DNA from: Streptomyces sp. SDr-06
GTDB taxonomy: Bacteria > Actinomycetota > Actinomycetes > Streptomycetales > Streptomycetaceae
Reading direction: 5' to 3'
Assembly: GCF_003324565.1 (NCBI RefSeq)
Contig: NZ_QOLA01000015.1
Span: forward strand, 1 to 64,000
DNA length: 64,000 bases
Part shown: one piece after another, positions 9,232-17,853 of the stretch
Layout: the number at the start of each line of letters is the position of its first letter
Position numbering within the stretch: the stretch's first letter is position 1
Notes under the pieces: generated by a model
What the model was told of the DNA's origin: nothing
Databases searched by the model: none
The model's input: only the letters and a program-made list of their open reading frames with translations
Made by a program: the position numbers and the translations under genes

Positions 9232-9769
9232 CGGCCCCCCTCGTCCGGAGCGGTCGTGCCGGGGCGGCCTGCAGGCGCCCGCCGTTCGATCAGAGTTGCT
9301 GCTCCGACGTGGACGCCTGCTCCGAGCAGACTCCGTAGCAGCGGCCGCGCGTCCACACGCGCCGCGGCCGCCGAGGCCGGCGGAGAGCCGGCAACGTCGT
9401 AGTTCACGATGGTCCGAGATCCTTTGCAGTCGATCAGCACGGAGCCGTAGTGCCATCCCCGCGGAACCAGCTGTGCCTGGAGCGGCGTTGCTCCTGAGAA
9501 CAGATAAGCGGGTGGGGCCCACGAATCGTGCAGAGCTCCTGACCACCACTTTGTAACGGAAGGTAACTTTCCGCTTACCGCAAAGGCGTGTACGTGTTCG
9601 CACTGCCCGAGTGTCCGGTCGCAGCACCTCGGCGTGGCCCTCGCGTCGCCACCGACGACCTGCGCGGCTCCTGAGGAAGGGAAACGCTCAACTATCGTTT
9701 GCGCAAACGGAGTTCGGGCCACGCGGGACCATTCATGTGACGCACATCACTGCCTGCCAAGGGTGGCTG
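9232..9769. other. Long intergenic region with inverted repeat and GTAAC direct repeats
   Basis: 538 bp with no gene I can defend. A leftward frame (9228-9722) exists but has no ribosome site and looks like leader sequence. An imperfect palindrome (9553-9579) has GTAA-CGGAA arms facing TTCCG-CTTAC. Inside it GTAAC occurs twice, 10 bp apart (9553 and 9563). A CRP-like GTGA-N6-TCAC lies at 9737-9750. The region probably carries the promoter of the sigma operon. Confidence 0.45.
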
Positions 9770-10318
9770 CTACAGCCAGCTCGCGCGCACACTGGTGGCC
9801 GCGTCCGAGCCTGCGGCTCCCGGCGGGCGGCCGAGCTCCCCGGACCACACGCGCTTCAGCAGCCCACGGACGGTATTTGCGATTTCAGGCGCCGCATCGC
9901 GCAGAGCGCGCACGTCCGCCGCCGGGACCTCGGCCGGGGAGATGCCCGACTCCTTCAACAGGCCGGATACATCGGTCAGTTGACGCGTCAACCACGACAG
10001 CGGATCCCTGGACAGCTCCTCGACGAAGACCCGGGGGCCGGGGTCCCAGCCGGTGAAGCCCGGGTGGTGGTGGGCTCGGTCCAGGGCGTTCGGGGCGGCG
10101 TTCACGTCCTGGAGGAGGTCCACCCGCCACAGCGGGCGGCCGATGGAGATGGGCCGCGCGGCGTAGATGGATCCGGTCAACTCGCCACTCTCGAAGGTCC
10201 GCAGCTCAAGGCGCACCCCGTGCTCGGGAGTCGCCTGTCCTGGCAGCGGGTCCGGGTCGACGAAGTAGAGGTCGCCGACCACCACGCCGACCCGCTCGAA
10301 GCCAAACGCGTACAACAC
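9770..10318 (-). CDS. Uncharacterised actinobacterial protein
   Basis: 182 aa from a GTG at 10318 with a strong GGAGG 5 nt upstream, which makes translation credible. I do not recognise the family. The N-terminal half is beta-rich (FERVGVVVGDLYFVDP) and contains a histidine cluster (AHHHPGFTGWDPG) and the segment RVFVEELSRDPLSWL. The C-terminal third is helical and Ala-rich. No signal peptide or membrane segment is visible. It stands alone between the sigma operon and the monooxygenase gene. Confidence 0.6.
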   Translation of the reverse strand: MLYAFGFERVGVVVGDLYFVDPDPLPGQATPEHGVRLELRTFESGELTGSIYAARPISIGRPLWRVDLLQDVNAAPNALDRAHHHPGFTGWDPGPRVFVEELSRDPLSWLTRQLTDVSGLLKESGISPAEVPAADVRALRDAAPEIANTVRGLLKRVWSGELGRPPGAAGSDAATSVRASWL

Positions 10319-10477
10319 GGCAACCTCCTGGGACTCCGCGGAAGGTGCGGTCGCTACGGTGCAGAGCCTACGGAACTCCGGCCCTCGGCTGAACCACCGT
10401 CAACCGGCCAGCGCCTCAAGGGAGTTGTGCGGGGTCGAGATGCCGGCGCATCCGGTCGCCCTTGGACGGGTCGCGGT

Positions 10478-10804
10478 TCAGCCCTTGGCGGCTTGGCCTG
10501 CGGCATGGACGACATGGCCGTAGCAGCCCTCGGGTTGCTGCGCCAGGAGCGGGGGGACCTGCCGGGTCACCCCGACGACCGCCTCGGAACGGGTGGTCGT
10601 GTCGTGGGCCTCCTTGTCGGCCCACAACTGCGTCAGCCACACCGTGTCGGGGTCGTCGAGAGCAGCGTTGACGGTGTACGCGAGCAGCCCACCGTTCTCG
10701 CCCGCGGCGCGGAATCCGTCGAGCAGCAGGGCGATCAGGTCGTCGCGCCGGCCGGGCAGTGCGGTCATGCGCCCATACACACTGAACATGCTGTCACTGG
10801 ACAC
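10478..10804 (-). CDS. ABM-domain (antibiotic biosynthesis monooxygenase-like) protein
   Basis: 108 aa from a GTG at 10804, with GGAG 5 nt upstream. The sequence has the ferredoxin-like alpha+beta pattern of ABM proteins: a start strand (MFSVYGRMTALPGRRDDL), a helix, then LLAYTVNAALDDPDTVWL and LWADKEAHD. ABM proteins include cofactor-independent quinol monooxygenases and heme-degrading enzymes; many only modify or protect reactive quinones. The single gene has a 168-bp upstream gap. Substrate cannot be told from sequence. Confidence 0.8.
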   Translation of the reverse strand: MSSDSMFSVYGRMTALPGRRDDLIALLLDGFRAAGENGGLLAYTVNAALDDPDTVWLTQLWADKEAHDTTTRSEAVVGVTRQVPPLLAQQPEGCYGHVVHAAGQAAKG

Positions 10805-10973
10805 GCGCGCTCCATCCTTCGCTTGATCCGTCGGCCTTCGAGCAACCGCCTTCCGGTGCCGGAGGGAGGCGAGGGCTACGGTCTCACCCGATGATCCGCG
10901 CCTCAAGCTCCGGTTTCCCGGACCTGGCCCGCGCCGGACCGCGGCTCCGGCCGGCGTCGCTTTCCGGCCATCT

Positions 10974-12020
10974 TCAGACCCGGCCGAGCACCGGCCACAG
11001 AGCCGGGTCCTCGAAGCCGAGCGCCCAGATGCCGGTGTTGCGGACGCCGTAGCGGCGCAGTACCGGCAGGTCGGCGGTGACGCCGGTCGCGTCCTGGTAC
11101 CAGACCTCGCGGACGTCCTCGCCCTCCTCGTACGAGAAGTGGGGCGTCTGGGAATCCACGTCGAGGTGGTAGGGGATGCCCTTCGCGGCGCGCAGCGCCT
11201 CGGCCTCGTGCCAGGTGACGTGGCGGGTCTTCCCCCCGGGCACCCAGTCCCAGCCGTAGGCGGGCAGGCACATCTCCAGCTTGTCGGCGGGGACGAGGGC
11301 GGTGGCCCGGCCGAGGACGTCGTCGTACCACTGCGGGCTGGCCAGCGGGCCGGGGCTGCCGCCCTGCCAGTGGAGGTCGTACCCCATGACGCGGACCCGG
11401 TCGGCGGCTCGGCCGAGCGCGGCGTAGTCCCAGATCCGGCCGGTGGTCGAGGTCTGCGGGGACACGGTGAGCACGCACTGCTTGCCCAGGGCGTGCAGCC
11501 GTCCGCACAGTTCCCCGGCGAAGGCCGCGTAGGCGGCGCGCACCGTGGGGTAGTCGGCGTCGCCGGTCGGGGCGATGGACTCGTAGTCGATGTCGATCCC
11601 GTCGTACGAGCGGCTGCGTACGACCCGGAGCAGCGTCTCGACGTGGGCGGTGCGCAGCGCGGGGTCCGTGAGGATCGCGGCAAGGCCGCCGGGCTTCATG
11701 GTCTCCATGACGGTCGGCACGACCTTGATGCCCGCCTGGTGCAGGCCGTCGATGACGCGGGTCTCGCCCGCGCCCGGGTGGCCGTCGACACGGTCGGCCG
11801 TGATCGCCTGGTACCAGAACGGGCTGACGGTGTGGAGTTGGGCGGCGTGCCGCAGCGCGTCGGCGTACCCGGCCTCCTGGTCCCAGTACGGGAGCCAGCC
11901 GGAGACCGTGCGCGGGGGCGGCTCGTCGGCCGATGCCCGCGTCGGTACGAGGGCGGTGAGCAGCGCGGTGACGGCGCACAGCAGGGCGAGGCGCAGGCGT
12001 GCGCCGGAGCGAAGGGCCAT
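10974..12020 (-). CDS. Secreted glycoside hydrolase family 18-like protein
   Basis: 348 aa with a signal peptide (about residues 1-31, ending ASA). The catalytic GH18 signature DGIDIDYE occupies residues 140-147, giving E147 as the proton donor. The layout (SGWLPYWDQE, then SPFWYQA, and MGYDLHW) matches the YaaH/SleL-like branch of GH18, whose members hydrolyse N-acetylglucosamine-containing glycans of the cell wall or spore cortex. There is no chitin-binding or LysM domain. Its own start region is only 71 bp from the divergent PemK/MazF-like gene. It may cleave peptidoglycan or chitin-like oligomers outside the cell. Confidence 0.82.
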   Translation of the reverse strand: MALRSGARLRLALLCAVTALLTALVPTRASADEPPPRTVSGWLPYWDQEAGYADALRHAAQLHTVSPFWYQAITADRVDGHPGAGETRVIDGLHQAGIKVVPTVMETMKPGGLAAILTDPALRTAHVETLLRVVRSRSYDGIDIDYESIAPTGDADYPTVRAAYAAFAGELCGRLHALGKQCVLTVSPQTSTTGRIWDYAALGRAADRVRVMGYDLHWQGGSPGPLASPQWYDDVLGRATALVPADKLEMCLPAYGWDWVPGGKTRHVTWHEAEALRAAKGIPYHLDVDSQTPHFSYEEGEDVREVWYQDATGVTADLPVLRRYGVRNTGIWALGFEDPALWPVLGRV

Positions 12021-12079
12021 GGGCCCGAGCCTGCGGGCCGCTCGGCCGACCCGCTCTGCGGATTGGGCCGTACAGGCCC

Positions 12080-12085
12080 TACGGT
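12080..12085 (+). promoter_or_regulatory. Candidate -10 element of a leaderless transcript
   Basis: TACGGT lies 6 nt before the ATG of the PemK/MazF-like gene, which has no clear Shine-Dalgarno sequence. A transcript starting about 7 nt after this box would begin at the start codon. Confidence 0.35.
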
Positions 12086-12091
12086 GTCCGG

Positions 12092-12553
12092 ATGACTGCG
12101 TACCTCGACGACCACACCGACCGTCCCCCGCTGCCCGGCCAGAGCGGGCCGACCGCCACCACCGAGGCCGATCCGCAGGGCGTGGGGGCGGTCCGGATGG
12201 ACTACGCGCCCGACCGGGACGGCGATCCCGACCCGGGTGAAATCGTCTGGACGTGGGTGCCGTTCGAGGAGAACGACGGGCGCGGCAAGGACCGGCCGGT
12301 GCTCGTGGTGGCCCGCGAGGCGGGCGGCACGCTGCTCGCGGTGCAGTTGTCCAGCAAGCGGCACGACCACGATCGCGAATGGGTGCCGATCGGTGTCGGC
12401 CCCTGGGACCGGGAGGGACGCGAGTCCTGGGTCGACCTCGACCGGGTGCTGCGGCTGCACGAGCGGGGCATGCGGCGCGAGGCCTGCGCCCTGGACCTGC
12501 CCCGGTTCACCCTGGTCGCGGACCGGTTGCGCGAGCGGTACGGCTGGCGCTGA
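12092..12553 (+). CDS. PemK/MazF-like (SH3-barrel) protein without adjacent antitoxin
   Basis: 153 aa from the ATG at 12092. After a Pro/Thr-rich N-terminal 45 residues comes a PemK/MazF-like barrel: GEIVWTWVPFEENDGRGKDRPVLVV, strands ending LLAVQLSSK, and a final helix. MazF toxins are sequence-specific endoribonucleases that open with G-x-I-V/W and carry an R-P-V-L strand, both seen here. No small antitoxin gene precedes or follows it: the upstream neighbour is divergent and the downstream neighbour convergent. It may be a housekeeping relative rather than a toxin. Confidence 0.72.
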   Translation: MTAYLDDHTDRPPLPGQSGPTATTEADPQGVGAVRMDYAPDRDGDPDPGEIVWTWVPFEENDGRGKDRPVLVVAREAGGTLLAVQLSSKRHDHDREWVPIGVGPWDREGRESWVDLDRVLRLHERGMRREACALDLPRFTLVADRLRERYGWR

Positions 12554-12582
12554 GCCGTCGCCGGCCGGCGGCACTCCGCCTT

Positions 12583-12606
12583 CGGGGGCGGTCGGCGCCG
12601 CCCCCG
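12583..12606. terminator. Bidirectional hairpin between convergent genes
   Basis: A 9-bp perfect G/C stem (CGGGGGCGG and CCGCCCCCG) with a 6-nt loop lies between the 3' ends of the MazF-like and TIGR02452-like genes. It can terminate both transcripts. Confidence 0.6.
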
Positions 12607-12624
12607 CCGGAAGCTCCCGCGGGG

Positions 12625-13446
12625 TTACGGCGTGAACGCCGCCTCGAAGGCGCGCAGGGTGCTCTGTTCGCGGGTGCGGTCCAGGACGGCGAAGACCACC
12701 TCGTCGAAGTGGCCCGCGAACCGGCCCTCCCCCGTGAGGTGGTCGCGGAAGGCCGCGGCCACCCGGGCCGGGTCGTTGCGGAACACGCCGCAGCCCCAGG
12801 CCCCGAGGACCAGGCGCCGGTAGCCGTGCAGGACCGCCGTCTCCAGGACCCGGCCGGCGCGGGCGTCGAGCACCGGCCCGACGCGGTGCGCCGCTTCGGG
12901 CGTGCGGCGTGCGATCACCCCGGCGTTCGGGGCGGGCGAGGTGAGGAAGCCCGCGAGGTAGGGGGTGTCCAGGAGGCGGCCGCGGTCGTCGCGGAAGACC
13001 GGGACGCCGGGCGAGTGGATGACCCGGTCGGTGTAGAAGACGTCCCGGTCCGCGCGGTGCCGGGCGTAGATGTCCGGGGCGCGCAGCAGTGTCGCGTACA
13101 GCGCGGAGGAGCGGCAGAGCGCCTCCTCCTGCGCCTGGGCTCCGTTGAGGAAGCCGCCGCCGGGGTTGCGGGCGGAGGCGAAGGTGAGGACGGCGACCCG
13201 CTCCGGCGACTCCCCCACCATCCGCCGTGCCGCGTCCAGGCTGCTCTCCCCGGTGACCTCGATGCGGGTCGCGCGGTCCCGGTCCGGGGTGACGGCGAGG
13301 GGCTCCGGGCCGTGCAGGGTGGTGCCCGCGAGGGCGGCGGCCAGCGGTGCGGCGATCGACACGGCACGGCCGTTCTCACTCTCGTAGCGGCCGGTGTCGG
13401 TGATCTCCACCGTGTGGCGGGCGATGCCGCGCAGACGTGCACTCAT
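12625..13446 (-). CDS. TIGR02452 family protein (microbial PARG-like macrodomain)
   Basis: 273 aa from the ATG at 13446; an ATG at 13455 is equally possible, and neither has a good ribosome site. The central region carries FASARNPGGGFLNGAQAQEE and later LGAWGCGVFRNDP, the signature loops of bacterial poly(ADP-ribose) glycohydrolase-type macrodomains, which bind ADP-ribose. The tandem Glu in AQEEAL matches the catalytic Glu pair of PARG enzymes. It probably removes ADP-ribose from proteins or nucleic acids in the cytoplasm. It is divergent from egtA. Confidence 0.8.
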   Translation of the reverse strand: MSARLRGIARHTVEITDTGRYESENGRAVSIAAPLAAALAGTTLHGPEPLAVTPDRDRATRIEVTGESSLDAARRMVGESPERVAVLTFASARNPGGGFLNGAQAQEEALCRSSALYATLLRAPDIYARHRADRDVFYTDRVIHSPGVPVFRDDRGRLLDTPYLAGFLTSPAPNAGVIARRTPEAAHRVGPVLDARAGRVLETAVLHGYRRLVLGAWGCGVFRNDPARVAAAFRDHLTGEGRFAGHFDEVVFAVLDRTREQSTLRAFEAAFTP

Positions 13447-13583
13447 GACGGGCATCGTGAACGTCCGTGGAAGTTTGTCGCAATCGAATATCCGTCCGGG
13501 CGGGCGCTCTTGTGCGAAGCCGCGACGGAGACTTAGGTAGGACGGCATGTGTATCCGGCCCCCGGGAAGGCGAGCATCCGCCC

Positions 13584-14837
13584 ATGACCGCACGTGAGTT
13601 GACCGAAGCAGAGGCCGAGGACCTGCTTCGATGTATCTGCTTCAAGACGGGCCCGCCACGCACCGTCGGCGTGGAGCTGGAATGGCTCGTCCACGATCTG
13701 CACCACCCCCGGATTCCCGTCCGGCACGAGCGTCTGGAAGCCGCCTACGCCGCCTTACGCACCCTGCCGCTGCGGTCGCCGCTCACCGTCGAACCCGGCG
13801 GCCAGCTTGAGCTCAGCTCGCTGCCCGCCGCATCCCTCATGGAGTGCGTCTCCACCGTCTCCGCCGACCTGACGGCGGTCCGCGCCGCCCTCGGGGAGCG
13901 CGGTCTCGCACTCGTCGGCCTCGGCCAGGACCCCTGGCACCCGCCGCGCCGCATGCTGCGCGAGGCGCGGTACGACGCCATGGAGGCCCACCTCGACCGC
14001 ACCGGACCGGCCGGTCGGGCCATGATGTGCTCCTCGGCCTCCGTACAGGTCTGCCTCGACGCCGGGTACGAGGAGCCCGGCCCGCTCGGCTTCGGAAGGC
14101 GCTGGCTGCTGGCGCATCTCCTGGGCGCCGTCCTGGTCGCCGCGTTCGCCAACTCCCCTCTGCGGGAGGACGAGTTGACCGGGTGGCGCTCCACCCGGCA
14201 GGCCAACTGGAGCGACATCGACCCGGTGTGCGCGCTGGCCCCGCCGCTCGACGCCCCGCCGCGCACCGCCTGGGCCGCACACGTCCTGGACGCCCCGGTC
14301 ATGTGCGTACGGGCCGAAGAGGGGCCCTGGTCGGCGCCGCCGGGTCTCACCTTCCGGCAGTGGCTGCGCACCGGGGCGCCACGGCCGCCGACCCGCACCG
14401 ACCTCGACTACCACCTCACCACCCTGTTCCCCCCGGTGCGGCCGCGCGGACACCTGGAGCTGCGCATGATCGACGCGCAGCCCGGGGACGACGGGTGGAC
14501 CGTGCCGCTCGCCGTGACCAGCGCGCTCTTCGACGACCCGGAGGCCGCCGAGATCGCCTACCGGACCGTCAAGCCCCTCGCGGAGCGCGCCGGTTCGCTG
14601 CCCGCGCCGCGCAACCCGCTCTGGCGTGCGGCGGCCCACGACGGGCTCGCCGACCCCGAGCTGCGCGAGGCGGCCACGGCCTGCTTCGCGGCGGCGCTCG
14701 ACGCGCTCCCCCGGCTCGGCGCCACCCCGGAACTCCAAGACCGGGTCGCCGCCTTCACCGACCGCTATGTCGCACGGGGCCGATGTCCGGCCGACGACAC
14801 ACCCTCACTCGCCGCACCGAAGGACATCCGCATATGA
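13584..14837 (+). CDS. egtA: EgtA, glutamate-cysteine ligase of ergothioneine synthesis
   Basis: 417 aa from the ATG at 13584. EgtA makes gamma-glutamylcysteine, the sulfur donor used by EgtB. The GCS2-type fold is visible in VGVELEWLVHD near the N-terminus, VEPGGQLELSS, and HLELRMIDAQ in the C-terminal half. Its stop codon overlaps the egtB start (ATGA at 14834-14837), so it leads a translationally coupled four-gene operon. Promoter elements must lie in the 137 bp shared with the divergent TIGR02452 gene. Confidence 0.93.
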   Translation: MTARELTEAEAEDLLRCICFKTGPPRTVGVELEWLVHDLHHPRIPVRHERLEAAYAALRTLPLRSPLTVEPGGQLELSSLPAASLMECVSTVSADLTAVRAALGERGLALVGLGQDPWHPPRRMLREARYDAMEAHLDRTGPAGRAMMCSSASVQVCLDAGYEEPGPLGFGRRWLLAHLLGAVLVAAFANSPLREDELTGWRSTRQANWSDIDPVCALAPPLDAPPRTAWAAHVLDAPVMCVRAEEGPWSAPPGLTFRQWLRTGAPRPPTRTDLDYHLTTLFPPVRPRGHLELRMIDAQPGDDGWTVPLAVTSALFDDPEAAEIAYRTVKPLAERAGSLPAPRNPLWRAAAHDGLADPELREAATACFAAALDALPRLGATPELQDRVAAFTDRYVARGRCPADDTPSLAAPKDIRI

Positions 14838-16135
14838 CCGACCCGGAGCTGCTCAGGGCCCGCGCCCTGACAGCGCTCACCGCTGCGCGCGCCCGCACCG
14901 GCGCGCTGACCTCCAGCGTCGACGACCGCGAACTGACCGCCCAGCACTCACCGTTGATGTCCCCGCTGGTCTGGGACCTCGCTCACATCGGCAACCAGGA
15001 GGAACAGTGGCTGCTGCGGGCGGTCGCCGGGCAGGACGCGATCCGGCCCGAGATCGACTCGCTGTACGACGCCTTCGAGCACCCCCGCGCCACGCGCCCC
15101 ACCCTTCCGCTGCTCGCTCCCGCCGAGGCCCGCCGGTACGCCGCCGACGTGCGGGGCCGGGCCCTCGACGTCCTGGAGCGCACCCCGCTGCGCGGCGGCC
15201 CGCTGACGGACGCCGCGTTCGCCTTCGGGATGATCGCCCAGCACGAGCAGCAGCACGACGAGACCATGCTGATCACCCATCAGCTGCGCCGGGGGCCCGC
15301 CGCGCTCTCCGCGCCCGAGCCGCCGCCCGGCGGCACGGACGGCCTGCCCGCCGAAGTCCTCGTCCCCAGCGGCCCGTTCACCATGGGCACCTCCACCGAG
15401 CCTTGGGCGCTGGACAACGAACGCCCCGCCCACCACCGCATCGTGCCCGCGTTCCACCTGGACACCACGCCGGTGACATGCGGGGCCTACCTCCGCTTCA
15501 TCGAGGACGGCGGGTACCGCGAGGAGCGCTGGTGGGAGCCCGCGGGCTGGGCCATGGTCCGCGAACACGACCTGACCGCGCCGCTGTTCTGGCGGCGCGA
15601 GGGCGGCCAGTGGCTGCGCAGGCGGTTCGGCGTGACCGAACCCGTGCCGACCGACGAGCCGGTCCTGCACGTCAGTTGGTACGAGGCCGACGCCTATGCC
15701 CGCTGGGCCGGGCGGCGGCTGCCGACCGAGGCCGAATGGGAGAAGGCGGCCCGGCACGACCCGGCCTCGGGCCGCTCGCGCCGCTACCCCTGGGGGGACG
15801 CCGAGCCCACCGGGGCCCATGCCAACCTCGGCCAGCGACACCTGCGCCCGGCGCCCGCCGGTGCCTACGAAGCGGGCCAGTCGCCTTTGGGCATACGCCA
15901 GTTGATCGGCGACGTCTGGGAGTGGACGTCGAGCGACTTCCTGCCCTACCCCGGCTTCGTGGCCTTCCCCTACCGCGAGTACTCGGAGGTCTTCTTCGGG
16001 CCGGGGCACAAGGTGCTGCGCGGCGGCGCCTTCTCGGTGGACCAGGTGGCCTGCCGGGGCACCTTCCGCAACTGGGACCTGCCGGTGCGCCGCCAGATCT
16101 TCGCGGGCTTCCGCACCGCGCGGGACGCGTACTGA
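14834..16135 (+). CDS. egtB: EgtB, hercynine sulfoxide synthase (non-heme iron)
   Basis: 433 aa. EgtB joins gamma-glutamylcysteine (or cysteine) to hercynine using O2. The N-terminal DinB-like domain supplies the iron ligands: H51 (WDLAHIG) and the HEQQHDE motif with H137 and H141. The C-terminal half is a formylglycine-generating-enzyme-like domain (GPFTMGTS, RLPTEAEWEKAAR, GDVWEWTSSDF, LRGGAFSVD). The start ATG overlaps the egtA stop, and its own stop overlaps the egtC start (TGATG). Much longer in-frame extensions to 13844 are shadows of egtA. Confidence 0.95.
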   Translation: MTDPELLRARALTALTAARARTGALTSSVDDRELTAQHSPLMSPLVWDLAHIGNQEEQWLLRAVAGQDAIRPEIDSLYDAFEHPRATRPTLPLLAPAEARRYAADVRGRALDVLERTPLRGGPLTDAAFAFGMIAQHEQQHDETMLITHQLRRGPAALSAPEPPPGGTDGLPAEVLVPSGPFTMGTSTEPWALDNERPAHHRIVPAFHLDTTPVTCGAYLRFIEDGGYREERWWEPAGWAMVREHDLTAPLFWRREGGQWLRRRFGVTEPVPTDEPVLHVSWYEADAYARWAGRRLPTEAEWEKAARHDPASGRSRRYPWGDAEPTGAHANLGQRHLRPAPAGAYEAGQSPLGIRQLIGDVWEWTSSDFLPYPGFVAFPYREYSEVFFGPGHKVLRGGAFSVDQVACRGTFRNWDLPVRRQIFAGFRTARDAY

Positions 16136-16887
16136 TGTGCCGTCACATCGCTTACAGCGGGCCACCGTTGAGCCTCCGGCAGCTCCTCGTGACGCCCCCC
16201 AACGGGCTGTACCAGCAGTCCTGGGCGCCGCGTCGCCAGCGCCACGGCACGGTCAACGCCGACGGGTTCGGCGTCGGCTGGTACGCGGACGGCGATCCCG
16301 TGCCCGCCCGCTACCGGCGCACAGGGCCGATCTGGGCCGACCCCAACTTCACCGACCTGGCCCGGGTGGTGCGCGCCCAGACACTGCTGGCGGCGGTCAG
16401 GGACGCCACCGAGGCGGGCGCGGACGGCGAGGCGGCGGCCGCGCCGTTCGCCGCCGGGCGCTGGCTGTTCAGCCACAACGGCGCCGTGCGGGGCTGGCCG
16501 CGCACGGCGGCACCGCTCGCCGCCGAGCTGCCCGCCGAGGCCCTGCTCGGCCTGGAGGCGCGCTGCGACGCGGCGTTCGTCTGGGCGCTGGTCCTGCACC
16601 GGCTGACCAGCGGCGACGAGGCGGGCCAGGCGATGGCCGACACGGTCACCGAACTCGCCGCCGCGGCCCCCGGCTCCCGGCTGAACCTGCTGCTCACCGA
16701 CGGCGAGACGATCACCGCGACCGCCTGGGGGGACACCCTCTGGTACCTCCACGCCCCCGGCCGCTCCACCGTCGTGGCCTCCGAGCCGTACGACGACGAC
16801 CCCTACTGGCGCGAGGTGCCCGACCGCACCCTGCTCGCCGCCAGCCGCACCGATGTCCTGCTCACCCCCCTCAAGGAGCCCCAGTAG
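16135..16887 (+). CDS. egtC: EgtC, class II glutamine amidotransferase-like hydrolase
   Basis: 250 aa. EgtC removes the gamma-glutamyl group from the EgtB product. The N-terminal nucleophile is Cys2 of MCRHIAYSG. Other amidotransferase landmarks are NADGFGVGWY, the conserved SHNGAVRGW, and TDGETI. The start lies within TGATG at the egtB stop, and the stop TAG overlaps the GTG of egtD. A class II amidotransferase alone could have other roles; position in the operon fixes the call. Confidence 0.94.
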   Translation: MCRHIAYSGPPLSLRQLLVTPPNGLYQQSWAPRRQRHGTVNADGFGVGWYADGDPVPARYRRTGPIWADPNFTDLARVVRAQTLLAAVRDATEAGADGEAAAAPFAAGRWLFSHNGAVRGWPRTAAPLAAELPAEALLGLEARCDAAFVWALVLHRLTSGDEAGQAMADTVTELAAAAPGSRLNLLLTDGETITATAWGDTLWYLHAPGRSTVVASEPYDDDPYWREVPDRTLLAASRTDVLLTPLKEPQ

Positions 16888-17849
16888 TGCGCCCGTTCCA
16901 GCTGACCCGCACCCTGCCCGAGGACGCCACCGGGGCCGCACTGCGCGCCGATGTGCTGCACGGGCTCACCCGGACCCCCAAGACGCTGCCGCCCAAGTGG
17001 TTCTACGACGCGCGCGGCAGCGAGCTGTTCGAGGAGATCACCCGGCTTCCCGACTACTACCCCACCCGGGCCGAGCGGGAGATCCTCACCGACCGCGCCG
17101 CCGAGATAGCCGCCGCGACCGGCGCGCACACCCTGGTCGAACTAGGCTCGGGATCCTCCGAGAAGACCCGGCTGCTGCTGGACGCCCTGCCCGCGCCCCT
17201 CACCTACCTTCCGGTCGACGTCAGCGAGAGCGCGCTGGCCGGGGCGGCCGAGGGACTGCTCGCCGAACGGCCGGACCTCCGCGTCCACGCGCTGATCGCG
17301 GACTTCACCCAGGTCCTCGAACTGCCAAAGGCGCCGGGCCCCCGGCTCGTCGCGTTCCTCGGCGGCACGATCGGCAATCTGCTGCCCGCCGAGCGTGCCG
17401 AATTCCTCGGCTCCGTAAGGAAGTTGATGGCTCCCGGCGACTCGCTCCTGATCGGGACCGATCTCGTGAAGGAGGAGGAGGTCCTGGTCCGCGCCTACGA
17501 CGATCCGACGGGCGTGACGGCCGCCTTCAACAAGAACGTGCTCAGCGTCATCGACCGCGAACTGGGCGGCGACTTCGATCCGGACGACTTCACCCATGTC
17601 GCGCTGTGGAACCGCGAGGAGGAGTGGATCGAGATGCGGCTGCGGGCCCGCCGCGACGTGACCGTCAAGATCCCCGAACTGGATCTCGTGGTCGCCTTCA
17701 CGGCGGGCGAGGAGATGCGCACCGAGGTGTCGGCGAAGTTCCGCGAGGAGGGCGTGCGGGCCGAGCTGAGTGCGGCCGGGTTCGTGCCGGCCCGCTGGTG
17801 GACCGACGCCGCCGGACGCTTCGCGCTCTCGCTGGCCACAGCGGGCTGA
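16887..17849 (+). CDS. egtD: EgtD, histidine N-alpha-trimethyltransferase
   Basis: 320 aa from a GTG at 16887, which shares a base with the egtC stop (TAGTG). EgtD methylates histidine three times with SAM to give hercynine, the first committed step. Conserved parts are LPPKWFYDARGSELFEEIT, the SAM loop ELGSGSSEKT, FLGGTIGNL, and the substrate-side segment FNKNVL. It is the last gene of the operon and is followed at once by a 19-bp hairpin. No egtE-type PLP C-S lyase gene follows, so the final step must be encoded elsewhere or done by another lyase. Confidence 0.95.
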   Translation: MRPFQLTRTLPEDATGAALRADVLHGLTRTPKTLPPKWFYDARGSELFEEITRLPDYYPTRAEREILTDRAAEIAAATGAHTLVELGSGSSEKTRLLLDALPAPLTYLPVDVSESALAGAAEGLLAERPDLRVHALIADFTQVLELPKAPGPRLVAFLGGTIGNLLPAERAEFLGSVRKLMAPGDSLLIGTDLVKEEEVLVRAYDDPTGVTAAFNKNVLSVIDRELGGDFDPDDFTHVALWNREEEWIEMRLRARRDVTVKIPELDLVVAFTAGEEMRTEVSAKFREEGVRAELSAAGFVPARWWTDAAGRFALSLATAG

Positions 17850-17853
17850 GCGG

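Noticed and set aside
9228..9722. 164-codon leftward frame upstream of the sigma gene
   Set aside because: No ribosome site, no recognisable domain, and it covers the likely promoter region of the sigma operon.
9737..9750. GTGA-N6-TCAC, a CRP-like box
   Set aside because: An eight-base match in 64 kb can occur by chance and it is far from any start codon; left as a note in the intergenic entry.
12092..12553. Calling the PemK/MazF-like protein a toxin
   Set aside because: No antitoxin is adjacent and the active residues cannot be confirmed by eye.
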